From assembly GCA_963724385.1 (NCBI GenBank), contig CAVRUJ010000002.1, positions 372,001 to 436,000 of the forward strand: DNA of 64,000 nt, in the 5' to 3' direction. The position numbers were made by a program, and so were the translations under genes. Shown piece after piece: positions 26,034-34,727 of this stretch; position 1 is the first letter of the stretch, and the number at the start of each line of letters is the position of its first letter. The stretch comes from DASXQK01 sp963724385 (GTDB lineage Bacteria; Pseudomonadota; Alphaproteobacteria; Dongiales; Dongiaceae). Under the pieces are notes generated by a model. The model saw nothing but the letters and a program-made list of their open reading frames with translations. It did not search any database and was not told the origin of the DNA.

Positions 26034-27835
26034 CGCGCGTCCCGGGCGGGCTTGTCGCCGTATCCCCGCGGCGTATAGACCCAGTCGCCACCATCGGGCC
26101 GGGAGAGCCTTCGCGTGCTGCTGGCGCCGATCAGTACGATGCTCAGCATGTCCAGCTTCCCGGGGTCGAGGGCTTCCAGCGTGATGACAGCGAGACTTTC
26201 GCTCGTCCGGCCGAGATTGCGGCCGACGACCACAGGCGTTTCCGGCCCGCGGGCGGAAAGCAGGATCTCCCGCGCCCGGGCGAGCTGGCTTTTCCGGCGC
26301 TCCGAAACCGGATTGTAAAGCGCGACGACGAAGTCGGCGTCGGCCGCCGCCTTGAGCCGCTTTTCGATCACCTGCCAGGGGGTCAAGAGGTCGGAGAGCG
26401 ATATGGCGCAGAAATCATGGCCCAGCGGCGCGCCTGCCCGCGCCGCCGCAACCTGCATCGCAGAGACGCCCGGCAGGCCCAGAATTTCGACCCTGGACCA
26501 ATCGGCGCGTCCGCCGCGCTCGATCATCTCGAACACCAGGCTCGCCATGGCATAGATTCCGGCATCGCCGGAGGAAACGAGAGCGACATGCCGGCCCTCG
26601 GCGGCCAAGTCGAGGGCATGGGTCACCCGCGTCTCTTCAGCCCCGAGATCGAAGCCGTGGAGGCTCTTGCCCGCCGAGAGCGGCGATAGGAGATCGAGAT
26701 AGAGGCGATAGCTGACCCAGTCGCTCGCGTCAGCCAAGGCGGCCTCGGCTTCCCTGGTTCGGCCGTCCGCGCTTCCGGGCCCAAGGCCGACGATCGCCAG
26801 CCGGCCGCGCGCTCTGCCGACTTCATGGGCATCGACGATTTGGGGAGCAGCGGCAATGGCGCAGGTCGATCGGGCAGCGCGATGCTTGGGCAGGACCAGC
26901 CGGCCATCCGGTCCGACCGCGGCAAGGGCCGCGCCTTCGGCGACTCCATGGCATCCGGTTTCGCGATAGACGAGATCGGAAGGAGCAGCGAGTCGGGGGG
27001 TCTCCCGCTCCAGCCGCGCCGCGGCGAAAAAGCGGGCGGGCACGCCCAAATGGGAGGCTAGCGCGTGTACCGCGGGCTCAGCCGCCTTCAGGTCGATGGA
27101 AGCCACGCAGGCGACCGAGAGCAGCGACAATCCCGCCTCCGCCAGGCAGGACTCGGCGAGGGCGATCAGCTCGGCCGCCGGCGCCAATCGCTCGCAGCCG
27201 ACGCCGATCACCACGGTCGCCGGGTGAAGCAGAAGATCGGCTTCGACCCGAACATCCCGCTCAGTGATGCGTATGCGCCGCTTCGCGTCGGATTTCGTCG
27301 GGAGCGACGAAAGCCAGCCGGCATCGACGGTCGTCTCGTTTTCGATGGCCACAGTCTCGCCCGCCAGGAGATCAGCCATGAATGCCTTGGCCGCCTCGGG
27401 ATTGCCAAGTCGCCAGCCCCGCGGCGGTTTGTCCAGCGCCAGGCCGAACCTCGCATCGCCCGCCGTGGTGACGGCAGCCACGCCGCCCAACACTGTCGCG
27501 ATCCGCTGGGCGAGTGCATTGGCGCCGCGATGGCCGCCCAGCAAGGGCACGGTCACGCTGCCGTCCTCGGCCATGGCGATCACCGGCGGTTCCCCGCGCT
27601 TGTCGGCCAGAAGCGGCGCCAGGGCGCGGATGAGCACGCCCGCCGCGCAGATTCCGACCACGGGCCTGCCGGCGGCGAAGAGCAGCCGAAGATGGGCGAC
27701 CGCGTCGGTGAACGCAACCGCGCAGCCGGGAACCCGCGGCGCGAAGCCATGCAGCTCGCCATCAATGGCTGCCGCGACGCGCTGGCCTGTATCGAGCGCC
27801 GAAGGTCCCAGTATGACCACTGCCGGACGCATCAT
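26030..27835 (-). CDS. CbiG-CobJ fusion: cobalt-precorrin-5A hydrolase + precorrin-3B C17-methyltransferase
   Basis: A 601-residue two-domain protein. Residues 1-330 are CbiG-like: VVGICAAGVLIRALAPLLADK, LLGGHRGANALAQRIA and the C-terminal segment GVGCERLAPAAELIAL. Residues 340-601 are CobJ/CbiH-like: LAIVGLGPGSADGRTREAEAAL, ALVSSGDAGIYAMASLVFE and FVVALYNPVSERRKSQL. CobJ methylates C17 with ring contraction; CbiG then opens the delta-lactone and releases the extruded carbon as acetaldehyde in the early-cobalt route. The fusion joins consecutive steps. It overlaps cobI and cobM by four bases each. Confidence 0.93.
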   Translation of the reverse strand: MMRPAVVILGPSALDTGQRVAAAIDGELHGFAPRVPGCAVAFTDAVAHLRLLFAAGRPVVGICAAGVLIRALAPLLADKRGEPPVIAMAEDGSVTVPLLGGHRGANALAQRIATVLGGVAAVTTAGDARFGLALDKPPRGWRLGNPEAAKAFMADLLAGETVAIENETTVDAGWLSSLPTKSDAKRRIRITERDVRVEADLLLHPATVVIGVGCERLAPAAELIALAESCLAEAGLSLLSVACVASIDLKAAEPAVHALASHLGVPARFFAAARLERETPRLAAPSDLVYRETGCHGVAEGAALAAVGPDGRLVLPKHRAARSTCAIAAAPQIVDAHEVGRARGRLAIVGLGPGSADGRTREAEAALADASDWVSYRLYLDLLSPLSAGKSLHGFDLGAEETRVTHALDLAAEGRHVALVSSGDAGIYAMASLVFEMIERGGRADWSRVEILGLPGVSAMQVAAARAGAPLGHDFCAISLSDLLTPWQVIEKRLKAAADADFVVALYNPVSERRKSQLARAREILLSARGPETPVVVGRNLGRTSESLAVITLEALDPGKLDMLSIVLIGASSTRRLSRPDGGDWVYTPRGYGDKPARDAR

Positions 27836-28530
27836 CCGGCGGCCCGCACCAGGATCATGGAAAAATAGGGTGCATTTGCCTCGCCCATGTCGGCCAGCGG
27901 CAGCACGCGCTGGCTGGCGAGGGTTGCATGCTCCACGTAATGGGCGCGCGCTTCCAGGCCGGCCGCGCGAATGACCCGGCGGATCTTGGCGAGATGCCGG
28001 CCCACTTTGACGATCACGGCGGCACCGCCCGCACCGAGGCGCGCGGCGATTTCGGATTCAGGCAACGGCCCAGGTATCACCGCCAGCACCTGATTGCCCA
28101 GCGCCAGCGCGCCACCCGCAACCGCGGCGCAGGCCGTGAGGGATGAGATTCCCGGAACGACCGAGACGGAAGCTCGCCCCGCCAGGCGGGCATAGAGATA
28201 GCTGAACGATCCATAGAAGAAAGGGTCGCCCTCGCAAAGGATGACGACGCGACGCCCGGCTTTCGCCTCGGCCAGCAGGGTTTCGGCGGCTCGGTCGTAG
28301 ATCTCGGCCTTCGGGAAAGCGCCGTCGCCCAGCGGCATGCGGATCGCAATCTCCCTCTGACCGCCGGGAAGATGGCCCGCCACGATGCGCCGGGCAAAGC
28401 TCTCGCCCTCCTCGGGCGCAGGATAAGCCAGCACATCGGCCGCTTGAATCAGCTTCAGCGCTTTCAAGGTGAGCAGCTCAGGGTCGCCAGGCCCGACGCC
28501 GATACCCCAGATGAGAGGCTCCCCGCTCAC
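27832..28530 (-). CDS. cobI: Precorrin-2 / cobalt-factor II C20-methyltransferase
   Basis: A 232-residue SAM-dependent methyltransferase with IWGIGVGPGDPELLTLKALKLI at the N-terminus and VILCEGDPFFYGSFSYLYARL centrally, as in CobI/CbiL. It methylates C20 of the corrin precursor. The GTG start at 28530 overlaps the cobL stop (GTGA); an ATG 18 bases upstream is less consistent with the coupled operon. Confidence 0.93.
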   Translation of the reverse strand: MSGEPLIWGIGVGPGDPELLTLKALKLIQAADVLAYPAPEEGESFARRIVAGHLPGGQREIAIRMPLGDGAFPKAEIYDRAAETLLAEAKAGRRVVILCEGDPFFYGSFSYLYARLAGRASVSVVPGISSLTACAAVAGGALALGNQVLAVIPGPLPESEIAARLGAGGAAVIVKVGRHLAKIRRVIRAAGLEARAHYVEHATLASQRVLPLADMGEANAPYFSMILVRAAG

Positions 28531-29735
28531 GGCTTGACCGCCGCCCATTGGGTGACCGGCCTCAGCGGGCGCCAGCCGAGATAGGCGCCGATGGGCTCCG
28601 CCCGGGAGACGGCGATGCGGGTAAGGCTCCCGCCCAATTGTCCGCGCCAGCCGATGAGAGCCGCTTCCGCATCCAGGGTCACGGCATTGGCGACGATGCG
28701 CCCGCCCGGCGGCAAGGCCTGCCAGCAGCTCTCAACCACGCCCTCCGTCGTAAGCCCGCCGCCGATGAAGATCGCGTCCGGTTGCGGCAATCCGGCAAGC
28801 GCTTCGGGCGCCCTGCCCGCCACGATCTCGATTTCCGGCACGCCGAGGCCGGCGGCGTTGTCGGCGATCATGGCCCGCCGTCCGGCATCGCTTTCGATGG
28901 CCACCGCCCGCATGCCGCGGCCGGCCCGCAGCCACTCGATGGCGACGGAGCCACATCCGGCGCCGACGTCCCACAGCCGCTCGCCCGGCAGCGGCGCCAG
29001 GGCGGCGAGCGTCGCGGCACGGGTTTCGCGCTTGGTGATCTGGCCATCGTTGCTGAAGACCTCGTCGGCAAGTCCCGGCAGGCGCGGACGGCTCAGGGTG
29101 CCTGGCGCCGACTGGCATTCCACGGCCAGGGTGTTCAGCTCGGCCGTCGGCGCCTCCGGCCAGCATTCCGCCGTCCCTTCCCGGATGCGCTCCTTGGGGC
29201 CGCCCATGTGCTCCAGGACCACCAACCGGCTCGGCCCCCAGCCCAGGCGCTTCAGCTCCGCCGCCACTTTCCCCGGCGTCGATCCGTCATGGGAGAGCAA
29301 GAGCAGCTTGGCGCCGCGGGCAAGGAAGCCCGCCAGGCGTTCCATTGGCCGCCCGTGAAGCGTCAGGCACTCGCACTCCGCGACCGGCCAGCCCAGGCGC
29401 GCGGCCGCGAGCGAAAAGGCGGAGACGGTCGGCAGGATCAACATCTCCGCCATGGGCACCGCCCGGGCGAGCGTGACACCGACGCCATAGTGCATCGGAT
29501 CGCCCGTCGCCAGCACGGCCACCGGACGGCCGCGCCGGCGGAGTATCTCATCGACGGTCAGGCGCAACGGCGTGGCCCAGCCCAGCCGCTCGCCGTGGAC
29601 ATGGCTCGGCAGCATGGCAAGGTGGCGCTCTCCGCCCACGACCAGCTCCGCGCCCTCGACCAGGGAGCGGCCCAAAGCAGGCAGCTCCGTCCAGCCGCCT
29701 TCGCCAAGACCGACGATCGTAAGCCACCGATTCAT
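28527..29735 (-). CDS. cobL: Precorrin-6Y C5,15-methyltransferase (decarboxylating)
   Basis: A 402-residue fusion of the CbiE and CbiT activities. The N-terminal half (1-200) has the tetrapyrrole methylase pattern, including VAVLATGDPMHYGVGVTLAR. The C-terminal half (215-402) is a Rossmann methyltransferase with ERLWDVGAGCGSVAIEWLRA. It methylates C5 and C15 and decarboxylates the ring C acetate. The ATG at 29733-29735 overlaps the cobH stop. Confidence 0.94.
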   Translation of the reverse strand: MNRWLTIVGLGEGGWTELPALGRSLVEGAELVVGGERHLAMLPSHVHGERLGWATPLRLTVDEILRRRGRPVAVLATGDPMHYGVGVTLARAVPMAEMLILPTVSAFSLAAARLGWPVAECECLTLHGRPMERLAGFLARGAKLLLLSHDGSTPGKVAAELKRLGWGPSRLVVLEHMGGPKERIREGTAECWPEAPTAELNTLAVECQSAPGTLSRPRLPGLADEVFSNDGQITKRETRAATLAALAPLPGERLWDVGAGCGSVAIEWLRAGRGMRAVAIESDAGRRAMIADNAAGLGVPEIEIVAGRAPEALAGLPQPDAIFIGGGLTTEGVVESCWQALPPGGRIVANAVTLDAEAALIGWRGQLGGSLTRIAVSRAEPIGAYLGWRPLRPVTQWAAVKP

Positions 29736-30361
29736 GGTTCGGCCCGGGGCAGCAGCGCGTTGACCGCGGCCGCGGCGAGAGCGCTGCCGCCGCGCCGGCC
29801 TCGCAGGGTCATGTAGGGAATTCCGAGACCGGCCTCGACGAGCAATGCCTTGGATTCGACCGCGCCCACGAAGCCCACCGGGAAAGCCAGGATCGCGGCC
29901 GGACGGTAACCGTCCAGATCGATGCGCTCGATCAGGCGGAACAGCGCCGTCGGCGCATTGCCGATGGCGACGACAGCGCCGTCTAGGCGCTCGCCCCACA
30001 GATCGATGGCGGCGGCGCTTCGCGTGTTGCCGATCTCCGCCGCCTTGGCAACGCTCGCAGGATTCTCGGTACCGGCCAGCACTTCTGAGCCCGCCGGCAA
30101 CTGCCGGCGGATGATCCCGGCCGCGGTCATGGCGGTATCGCACAAGATGGGGGCACCCTTTTCGAGCGCGCCGCGACCGGCCGCCGCCACGTCCGGCGTG
30201 AAGACAAGATCTTCGAGGATATCGGGCATGCCGCAGGCGTGGATCAACCGCAATGCCAGCGGTGCAACGTCGTCGGGCAGCCGGTCCAACCGAGCTTCGC
30301 GCCGGATGGTCTCGAAGGAGAGCCGGTAGATTTCTGCAGGGTCTCTCACGTAGGCGAGCAT
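29732..30361 (-). CDS. cobH: Precorrin-8X methylmutase
   Basis: Moves the methyl group from C11 to C12, forming hydrogenobyrinate or cobyrinate. The 209-residue sequence has the catalytic His41 in RLIHACGMPDI, the conserved APILCDTAMTAAGI and the ending GFVGAVESKALL...GRRGGSALAAAAVNALL. It lies nine bases after cbiX and overlaps cobL. Confidence 0.95.
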   Translation of the reverse strand: MLAYVRDPAEIYRLSFETIRREARLDRLPDDVAPLALRLIHACGMPDILEDLVFTPDVAAAGRGALEKGAPILCDTAMTAAGIIRRQLPAGSEVLAGTENPASVAKAAEIGNTRSAAAIDLWGERLDGAVVAIGNAPTALFRLIERIDLDGYRPAAILAFPVGFVGAVESKALLVEAGLGIPYMTLRGRRGGSALAAAAVNALLPRAEP

Positions 30362-30370
30362 CGTCGGGCT

Positions 30371-31456
30371 TCAGTCCAGGTTGTCGGGATTGCGCTTGCC
30401 CGGCCCATGGCGATGGCCGGCATGGGGATGGGGCGGATGATCGTGGTCGTGGTCGTGGTCGTGATCATGGTCCTGGTTGTGATCGTGGTGATGATGGCCG
30501 TGGGCGTGGGCACGATCGTGGTCATGGTCGTGATGATGGCTGTGGCCGTGACGACCGTTGTGATGGTGATGGTCTTCGACGTCGGTGCCGATACCCTCCA
30601 CGTGATGGTGATGGCTGCGTTGGGCCAGGCCCACTTCGGCCTCGAAGCCGAGAACCTGGGATCTGTATTTGCACAGGCCGCAGTTCATCAGGTTCTCGCC
30701 CGTCAGAGTTTCCTGCACCCGGTCGGCGAAGGCATCCAGGACCAGCGGGTGGTCCTTCAGGTAGTCGGCCTTCAGGAATTCGATCTCCGGATGGCGGAGC
30801 GCCATCTGGTCGGCAATGCGGTAGATCCGCTTCACCAGCACGCCGGTGAAGAGGAAATAGGGAAAAACGATGATGCGGCGGTAGCCGAGCTTCGCCGCAT
30901 GCTCCAGCCCGGGCCCGACCAAAGGAAACGTGACCCCGCTGTAGCAGGTCTCGCTCCAGCCGAAGCCCATCCCCTCCCACAACATCCGCGCCACCTTGCT
31001 GATGTTGGAATTGGCGTCGGGATCCGAGGTGCCGCGGCCCACGACCGCGAGCAGCGTATCCTCGCGCAACACCTCGCCGCGGCCGCGCCTTTCGGCCGCC
31101 TCGATCCGCTCGGCGGCAACCCGGAGCAGCCGGAGGTCGACGGCGAGATCGCGGCCGTAGTCGATCTTCAGGCCGGGATGCTGGGCCGCGTAAGTGTTGA
31201 GCACCGTGGGGATGTCGTTCTTCACATGGCCGGCGGCGAACAGCATGCCGGGCACGGCGAGGATATGCCGGGTGCCGTTGCCCACGAGCTTGTCGAGCCC
31301 GTCGCGGATGATCGGCCGGGCGAATTCGAGGAAGCCCGAAGCGACGGGGTATTGGGGCAGGCGTTCGGCAATGCCCGCCGCCACCGTCTCGAATTCCGAG
31401 AGCGCTTCCACGTCGCGACTGCCGTGACCGCAGACCATCACGCCGATCTTGCTCAT
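30371..31456 (-). CDS. cbiX: Sirohydrochlorin cobaltochelatase CbiX, long form with His-rich tail
   Basis: Inserts cobalt into sirohydrochlorin (factor II) early in the anaerobic-type route. The 361-residue protein has two CbiX/CbiK-like half domains; the catalytic His11 is in MVCGHGSRD. MNCGLCKYR near residue 257 is the MxCxxC motif linked in Bacillus megaterium CbiX to a 4Fe-4S centre. The last 85 residues hold about 32 histidines, mostly in HD repeats, likely for metal binding or storage. The ATG at 31456 gives the usual N-terminus. It is first of the cobH-cobL-cobI-cobJ-cobM run. Confidence 0.93.
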   Translation of the reverse strand: MSKIGVMVCGHGSRDVEALSEFETVAAGIAERLPQYPVASGFLEFARPIIRDGLDKLVGNGTRHILAVPGMLFAAGHVKNDIPTVLNTYAAQHPGLKIDYGRDLAVDLRLLRVAAERIEAAERRGRGEVLREDTLLAVVGRGTSDPDANSNISKVARMLWEGMGFGWSETCYSGVTFPLVGPGLEHAAKLGYRRIIVFPYFLFTGVLVKRIYRIADQMALRHPEIEFLKADYLKDHPLVLDAFADRVQETLTGENLMNCGLCKYRSQVLGFEAEVGLAQRSHHHHVEGIGTDVEDHHHHNGRHGHSHHHDHDHDRAHAHGHHHHDHNQDHDHDHDHDHDHPPHPHAGHRHGPGKRNPDNLD

Positions 31457-31539
31457 GCCCACATTCCCCGATGCTGACCCTTGGTTTCGTATCCTGTCGC
31501 CATTGACCGGCGAAGGTTGGGCGACCCAATCTGCCGCCC

Positions 31540-32502
31540 ATGCTCGAACTGCCGAAGACACTCCTGCTTGCCCTGCTGCTGGATGCCACGTTCGGCGATC
31601 CCGCGTGGCTGTATGGCCGCCTGCCTCATCCCGTGGCTCTCGTCGGCCGGGCCATCGCCTGGCTCGACCGGCGCTGCAATCGCGAGCAGGCGGGCGACGG
31701 CGTTCGTCGCCTTGCCGGAATCCTGGTGGTGGCGCTTCTCGCGGGAGCAGCCGCCGCTTTGGGCCTCGCCATCCATGTCCTGCTTCGAGGCTTCGCTTTC
31801 GGCTGGATCATCGAGGCCGCGCTCACATCCCTGTTTCTCGCCCAGCACAGCCTCTACCGCCATGTCGCCGAGGTTGCCCGCGCTCTTGCCAGCGAGGGAC
31901 TGGCGGGAGGGCAGCGCGCCGTATCCCGAATCGTCGGCCGGGACCCTGAAAGCCTGGATCAATCCGGCGTCTGCCGCGCAGCACTCGAATCCCTGGCCGA
32001 GAATTTTTCCGACGGGGTGGTGGCGCCGTTGTTCTGGGCGGTCCTCGCCGGCCTGCCCGGCATCCTCGTTTACAAGACGGTCAATACCGCCGACAGCATG
32101 ATCGGCCATCGCACGGCCCGTCACCTGGCCTTCGGCTGGGCGGCGGCGCGGCTCGACGATGTCCTCAACCTGGTGCCCGCCCGCGTCGCCGGCCTGCTGC
32201 TGGTGGCGGCCAGCCGGTTCCTTCCGGCTACCAGCCCCAGAAAGGCCTTCGCCGCCATGATCCGCGATGCCGGCAAGCATCGATCGCCCAATGCCGGCTG
32301 GCAGGAGGCGGCACTGGCGGGCGCTCTCGGCGTCGCGCTGGCGGGCCCGCGCCGTTACGGCGGCAAGACGGTCGGGGATCATTGGATGAACGAGGACGGG
32401 CGTCGCGACGCGACGGTCGAGGACATCCGGCGAGGCCTGAAGCTCTTTGCAGTCGCCTGCGTCCTGCAAGCCGGCATCCTGGCAGTGTTCGTCGCGATCT
32501 AG
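31540..32502 (+). CDS. cbiB: Adenosylcobinamide-phosphate synthase
   Basis: Integral membrane enzyme of 320 residues (also named CobD) that attaches aminopropanol phosphate to adenosylcobyric acid. Hydrophobic helices occur near 5-20, 58-85, 165-185, 205-220 and 300-320. LLLDATFGDPAWLYGRLPHPV at the start, ESLAENFSDGVVAPLFW and YKTVNTADSMIGH are characteristic. It is divergent from cbiX; 83 bases separate the starts. Confidence 0.95.
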   Translation: MLELPKTLLLALLLDATFGDPAWLYGRLPHPVALVGRAIAWLDRRCNREQAGDGVRRLAGILVVALLAGAAAALGLAIHVLLRGFAFGWIIEAALTSLFLAQHSLYRHVAEVARALASEGLAGGQRAVSRIVGRDPESLDQSGVCRAALESLAENFSDGVVAPLFWAVLAGLPGILVYKTVNTADSMIGHRTARHLAFGWAAARLDDVLNLVPARVAGLLLVAASRFLPATSPRKAFAAMIRDAGKHRSPNAGWQEAALAGALGVALAGPRRYGGKTVGDHWMNEDGRRDATVEDIRRGLKLFAVACVLQAGILAVFVAI

Positions 32503-32528
32503 TACAGCCCGTCGCTTCAACCATCCAT

Positions 32529-32591
32529 CGTCATTCCCGCGCAAGCGGGAATCCATCTGCTGCATGGACCCCCGCTTTCGCGGGGCTGACG
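32529..32591. repeat. REP-like interspersed palindromic repeat
   Basis: The 63-base unit opens with CGTCATTCCCGC and closes with GCGGGGCTGACG, with nested inverted segments (CCCGCGCAAGCGGG and CCCGCTTTCGCGGGG). This layout is common to dispersed repeats in proteobacterial genomes. It lies between the convergent cbiB and cobQ genes and may also act as a bidirectional terminator. Confidence 0.7.
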
Positions 32592-32624
32592 AAGAGGAGT
32601 GGGACCGCCAGACAGAATTCCTTG

Positions 32625-34106
32625 CTAGCGGCCATGGGCGATCTCCAGGACGCGGTCGAGATCGACATGCCGGGCGAGATGGTCCGCCAGGAGATCGAGC
32701 GTCGCCTCGAGCTCTTGTTCGAAGGCAACACCCTGTTCTTCGCGATGTGCGAGCGCGCCAAGGAATTCGTGGCGAAAGGCATCGCTGGCGAAGAGCCCAT
32801 GCAGATAAGTACCCGCCACCCTTCCATCCGCCGAGAACGCGCCGTCCTCGCGTCCGTCGGAAAGACGCGCGAAGGGCCTTGCCCGGTCGGGTCCCTCGGT
32901 TCGGCCGATATGCATTTCGTAGCCGGCCAGCGGCACTTCGCTCGGTCCATGCCGACCCTCGACCTGCCGAAGGGCCTTGTCGCCGCCCATCTCGGTCTCG
33001 ACATCGAGCAGGCCGAGGCCCGCGACCTCGCTCGCGGGCCCCTCCACGCCGAGCGGATCGGCAAGGCGCCGGCCCAGCATCTGATAACCGCCGCAGATGC
33101 CCAGCACATGGCCGCCGCGGCGCAGGTGGGCCCTGATGTCCAGGTCCCAACCTTCGGCGCGAAGCGTTGCGAGATCGGCGATGGTCGATTTGGAACCAGG
33201 CAGGATGATGAGGTCCGCATCGCCCGGGAGAGCCCGGCCCATGGGCACCCGTTCGACCTGGACATCGGGCTCGAGACCGAGCGGGTCGAGGTCGTCGAAA
33301 TTGGCGACCCGCGGCAGCAGCGGGACCGCGATCTTGATTCCCCGGCGCGGCAGCGTAGCCGACCCGTTCAGCGAATGACCGTCCTCAGCCGGTAGCCGAC
33401 TCGCCTCAGGCAGGAAAGGCACGACGCCGAGGCCGGGCAGCCCGCTCAGCTCGCGGATCTGGCGAACGCCCTCGCTGAACAAGCTTGGATCGCCGCGCAG
33501 CTTGTTGATGAGGAAGCCCTTGATCCTGCGGCGCTCGCTCTCGGAGAGAAGCATCACGGTGCCGAGAATGCTGGCGATGACGCCGCCGCGGTCGATGTCG
33601 CCGATCAGGATGACCGGCAATTCCGCGGCCTCGGCGAATCCCATATTGGCGATGTCGCCCTCGCGCAGGTTGACCTCGGCCGGGCTGCCCGCGCCCTCCA
33701 CCAGCACGAGATCGGCCTCTTCCGCCACGGTGGCGAAGCTCTCCAGCACACGAGGCATGAACCCCGCCTTGAGGCCCTGCCACTCCTTCGCCTTGGCATT
33801 GCCCCAGACCTTGCCCTGGATCACCACCTGGGCCCCGACCTCGCTCTGAGGCTTCAGCAGCACAGGGTTCATGTGTACCGAAGGTGCGACGCCGCAGGCG
33901 CGCGCCTGGAGCGCTTGGGCCCGGCCGATCTCGCCGCCGTCGGCCGCCACGGCCGCATTGTTCGACATGTTCTGGGGCTTGAAGGGCCGGACCCGCAGAT
34001 CGCGCCGCCGGAATGCGCGGGCAAGCCCGGCGACGATCAGCGACTTGCCGACGTCGGAGCCGGTTCCCTGGAACATCACGGCCGCTGTGCGGTTCCGCGT
34101 CCGCAT
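32625..34106 (-). CDS. cobQ: Cobyric acid synthase
   Basis: Amidates the b, d, e and g carboxylates of adenosylcobyrinate a,c-diamide using glutamine and ATP. The 493-residue protein has VMFQGTGSDVGKSLIVAGL and FKPQNMSNNAAV in the ATPase domain (1-235), and a glutaminase domain with the Cys in VLGICGGYQMLG and the His in GTYLHGLF. It starts three bases after the cobO stop, on the same strand. Confidence 0.96.
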   Translation of the reverse strand: MRTRNRTAAVMFQGTGSDVGKSLIVAGLARAFRRRDLRVRPFKPQNMSNNAAVAADGGEIGRAQALQARACGVAPSVHMNPVLLKPQSEVGAQVVIQGKVWGNAKAKEWQGLKAGFMPRVLESFATVAEEADLVLVEGAGSPAEVNLREGDIANMGFAEAAELPVILIGDIDRGGVIASILGTVMLLSESERRRIKGFLINKLRGDPSLFSEGVRQIRELSGLPGLGVVPFLPEASRLPAEDGHSLNGSATLPRRGIKIAVPLLPRVANFDDLDPLGLEPDVQVERVPMGRALPGDADLIILPGSKSTIADLATLRAEGWDLDIRAHLRRGGHVLGICGGYQMLGRRLADPLGVEGPASEVAGLGLLDVETEMGGDKALRQVEGRHGPSEVPLAGYEMHIGRTEGPDRARPFARLSDGREDGAFSADGRVAGTYLHGLFASDAFRHEFLGALAHREEQGVAFEQELEATLDLLADHLARHVDLDRVLEIAHGR

Positions 34107-34109
34107 GAG

Positions 34110-34727
34110 TCAGAACTCGATCCCCGGTTGTGCCTTCACGCCGTCGCGGAAGGGATGCTTGATCAAGGTCATCTCTGTCACCAGGTCGGCCGCGGCGATC
34201 AACTCGTCCCGGGCGTTGCGCCCGGTCACGATCACATGCAGGCCCGGCCGGCGGCTGGCGAGCTTGGCCACCACCGTCTCGATCGGCAAATAGTCGTAGC
34301 GCAGCGCGATGTTGAGCTCGTCGAGAACGACAAGACGATAGGCCGGATCGGCCATCATGGCCTCGGCTTCGGTCCAGGCCGCTTCCGCCGCGGCGATGTC
34401 TCGCGCGCGATCCTGGGTCTCCCAGGTGAAACCTTCGCCCAACGCCTTGATCGTGACGAGATCGGGGAAGCGCTCCAGCATGGCCCGCTCGCCCGTGTCC
34501 CAACGGCCCTTGATGAATTGGACGATGCCGACCCGGAAGCCGTGGCCGAGCGAGCGCAGCACCATGCCGAAGGCGGCCGTCGATTTCCCCTTGCCCTTGC
34601 CGGTATGGACGATGAGGAGGCCCTTCTCCACGGTCTTTTCCGCCATCATGCGGTCGCGCACGACCTTGCGCCGGGCCGACTTTTCGTTGGCGCGCCGGTT
34701 GATCTCCGCTTCGCCGTCCTGGTTCAT
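34110..34727 (-). CDS. cobO: Cob(I)yrinic acid a,c-diamide adenosyltransferase
   Basis: Transfers the 5'-deoxyadenosyl group from ATP to Co(I). The 205-residue CobA/CobO/ButR-type protein has the P-loop HTGKGKGKSTAAFG at 41-54, IVQFIKGRWDTGE and VVLDELNIALRYDYL. The ATG has GGAGA upstream and overlaps the cobN stop (ATGA). Confidence 0.95.
   Translation of the reverse strand: MNQDGEAEINRRANEKSARRKVVRDRMMAEKTVEKGLLIVHTGKGKGKSTAAFGMVLRSLGHGFRVGIVQFIKGRWDTGERAMLERFPDLVTIKALGEGFTWETQDRARDIAAAEAAWTEAEAMMADPAYRLVVLDELNIALRYDYLPIETVVAKLASRRPGLHVIVTGRNARDELIAAADLVTEMTLIKHPFRDGVKAQPGIEF

Noticed and set aside
30420..30600. Tandem repeat or CRISPR-like look
   Set aside because: It is the His/Asp-rich tail of CbiX; the repeats are codon repeats without spacers.
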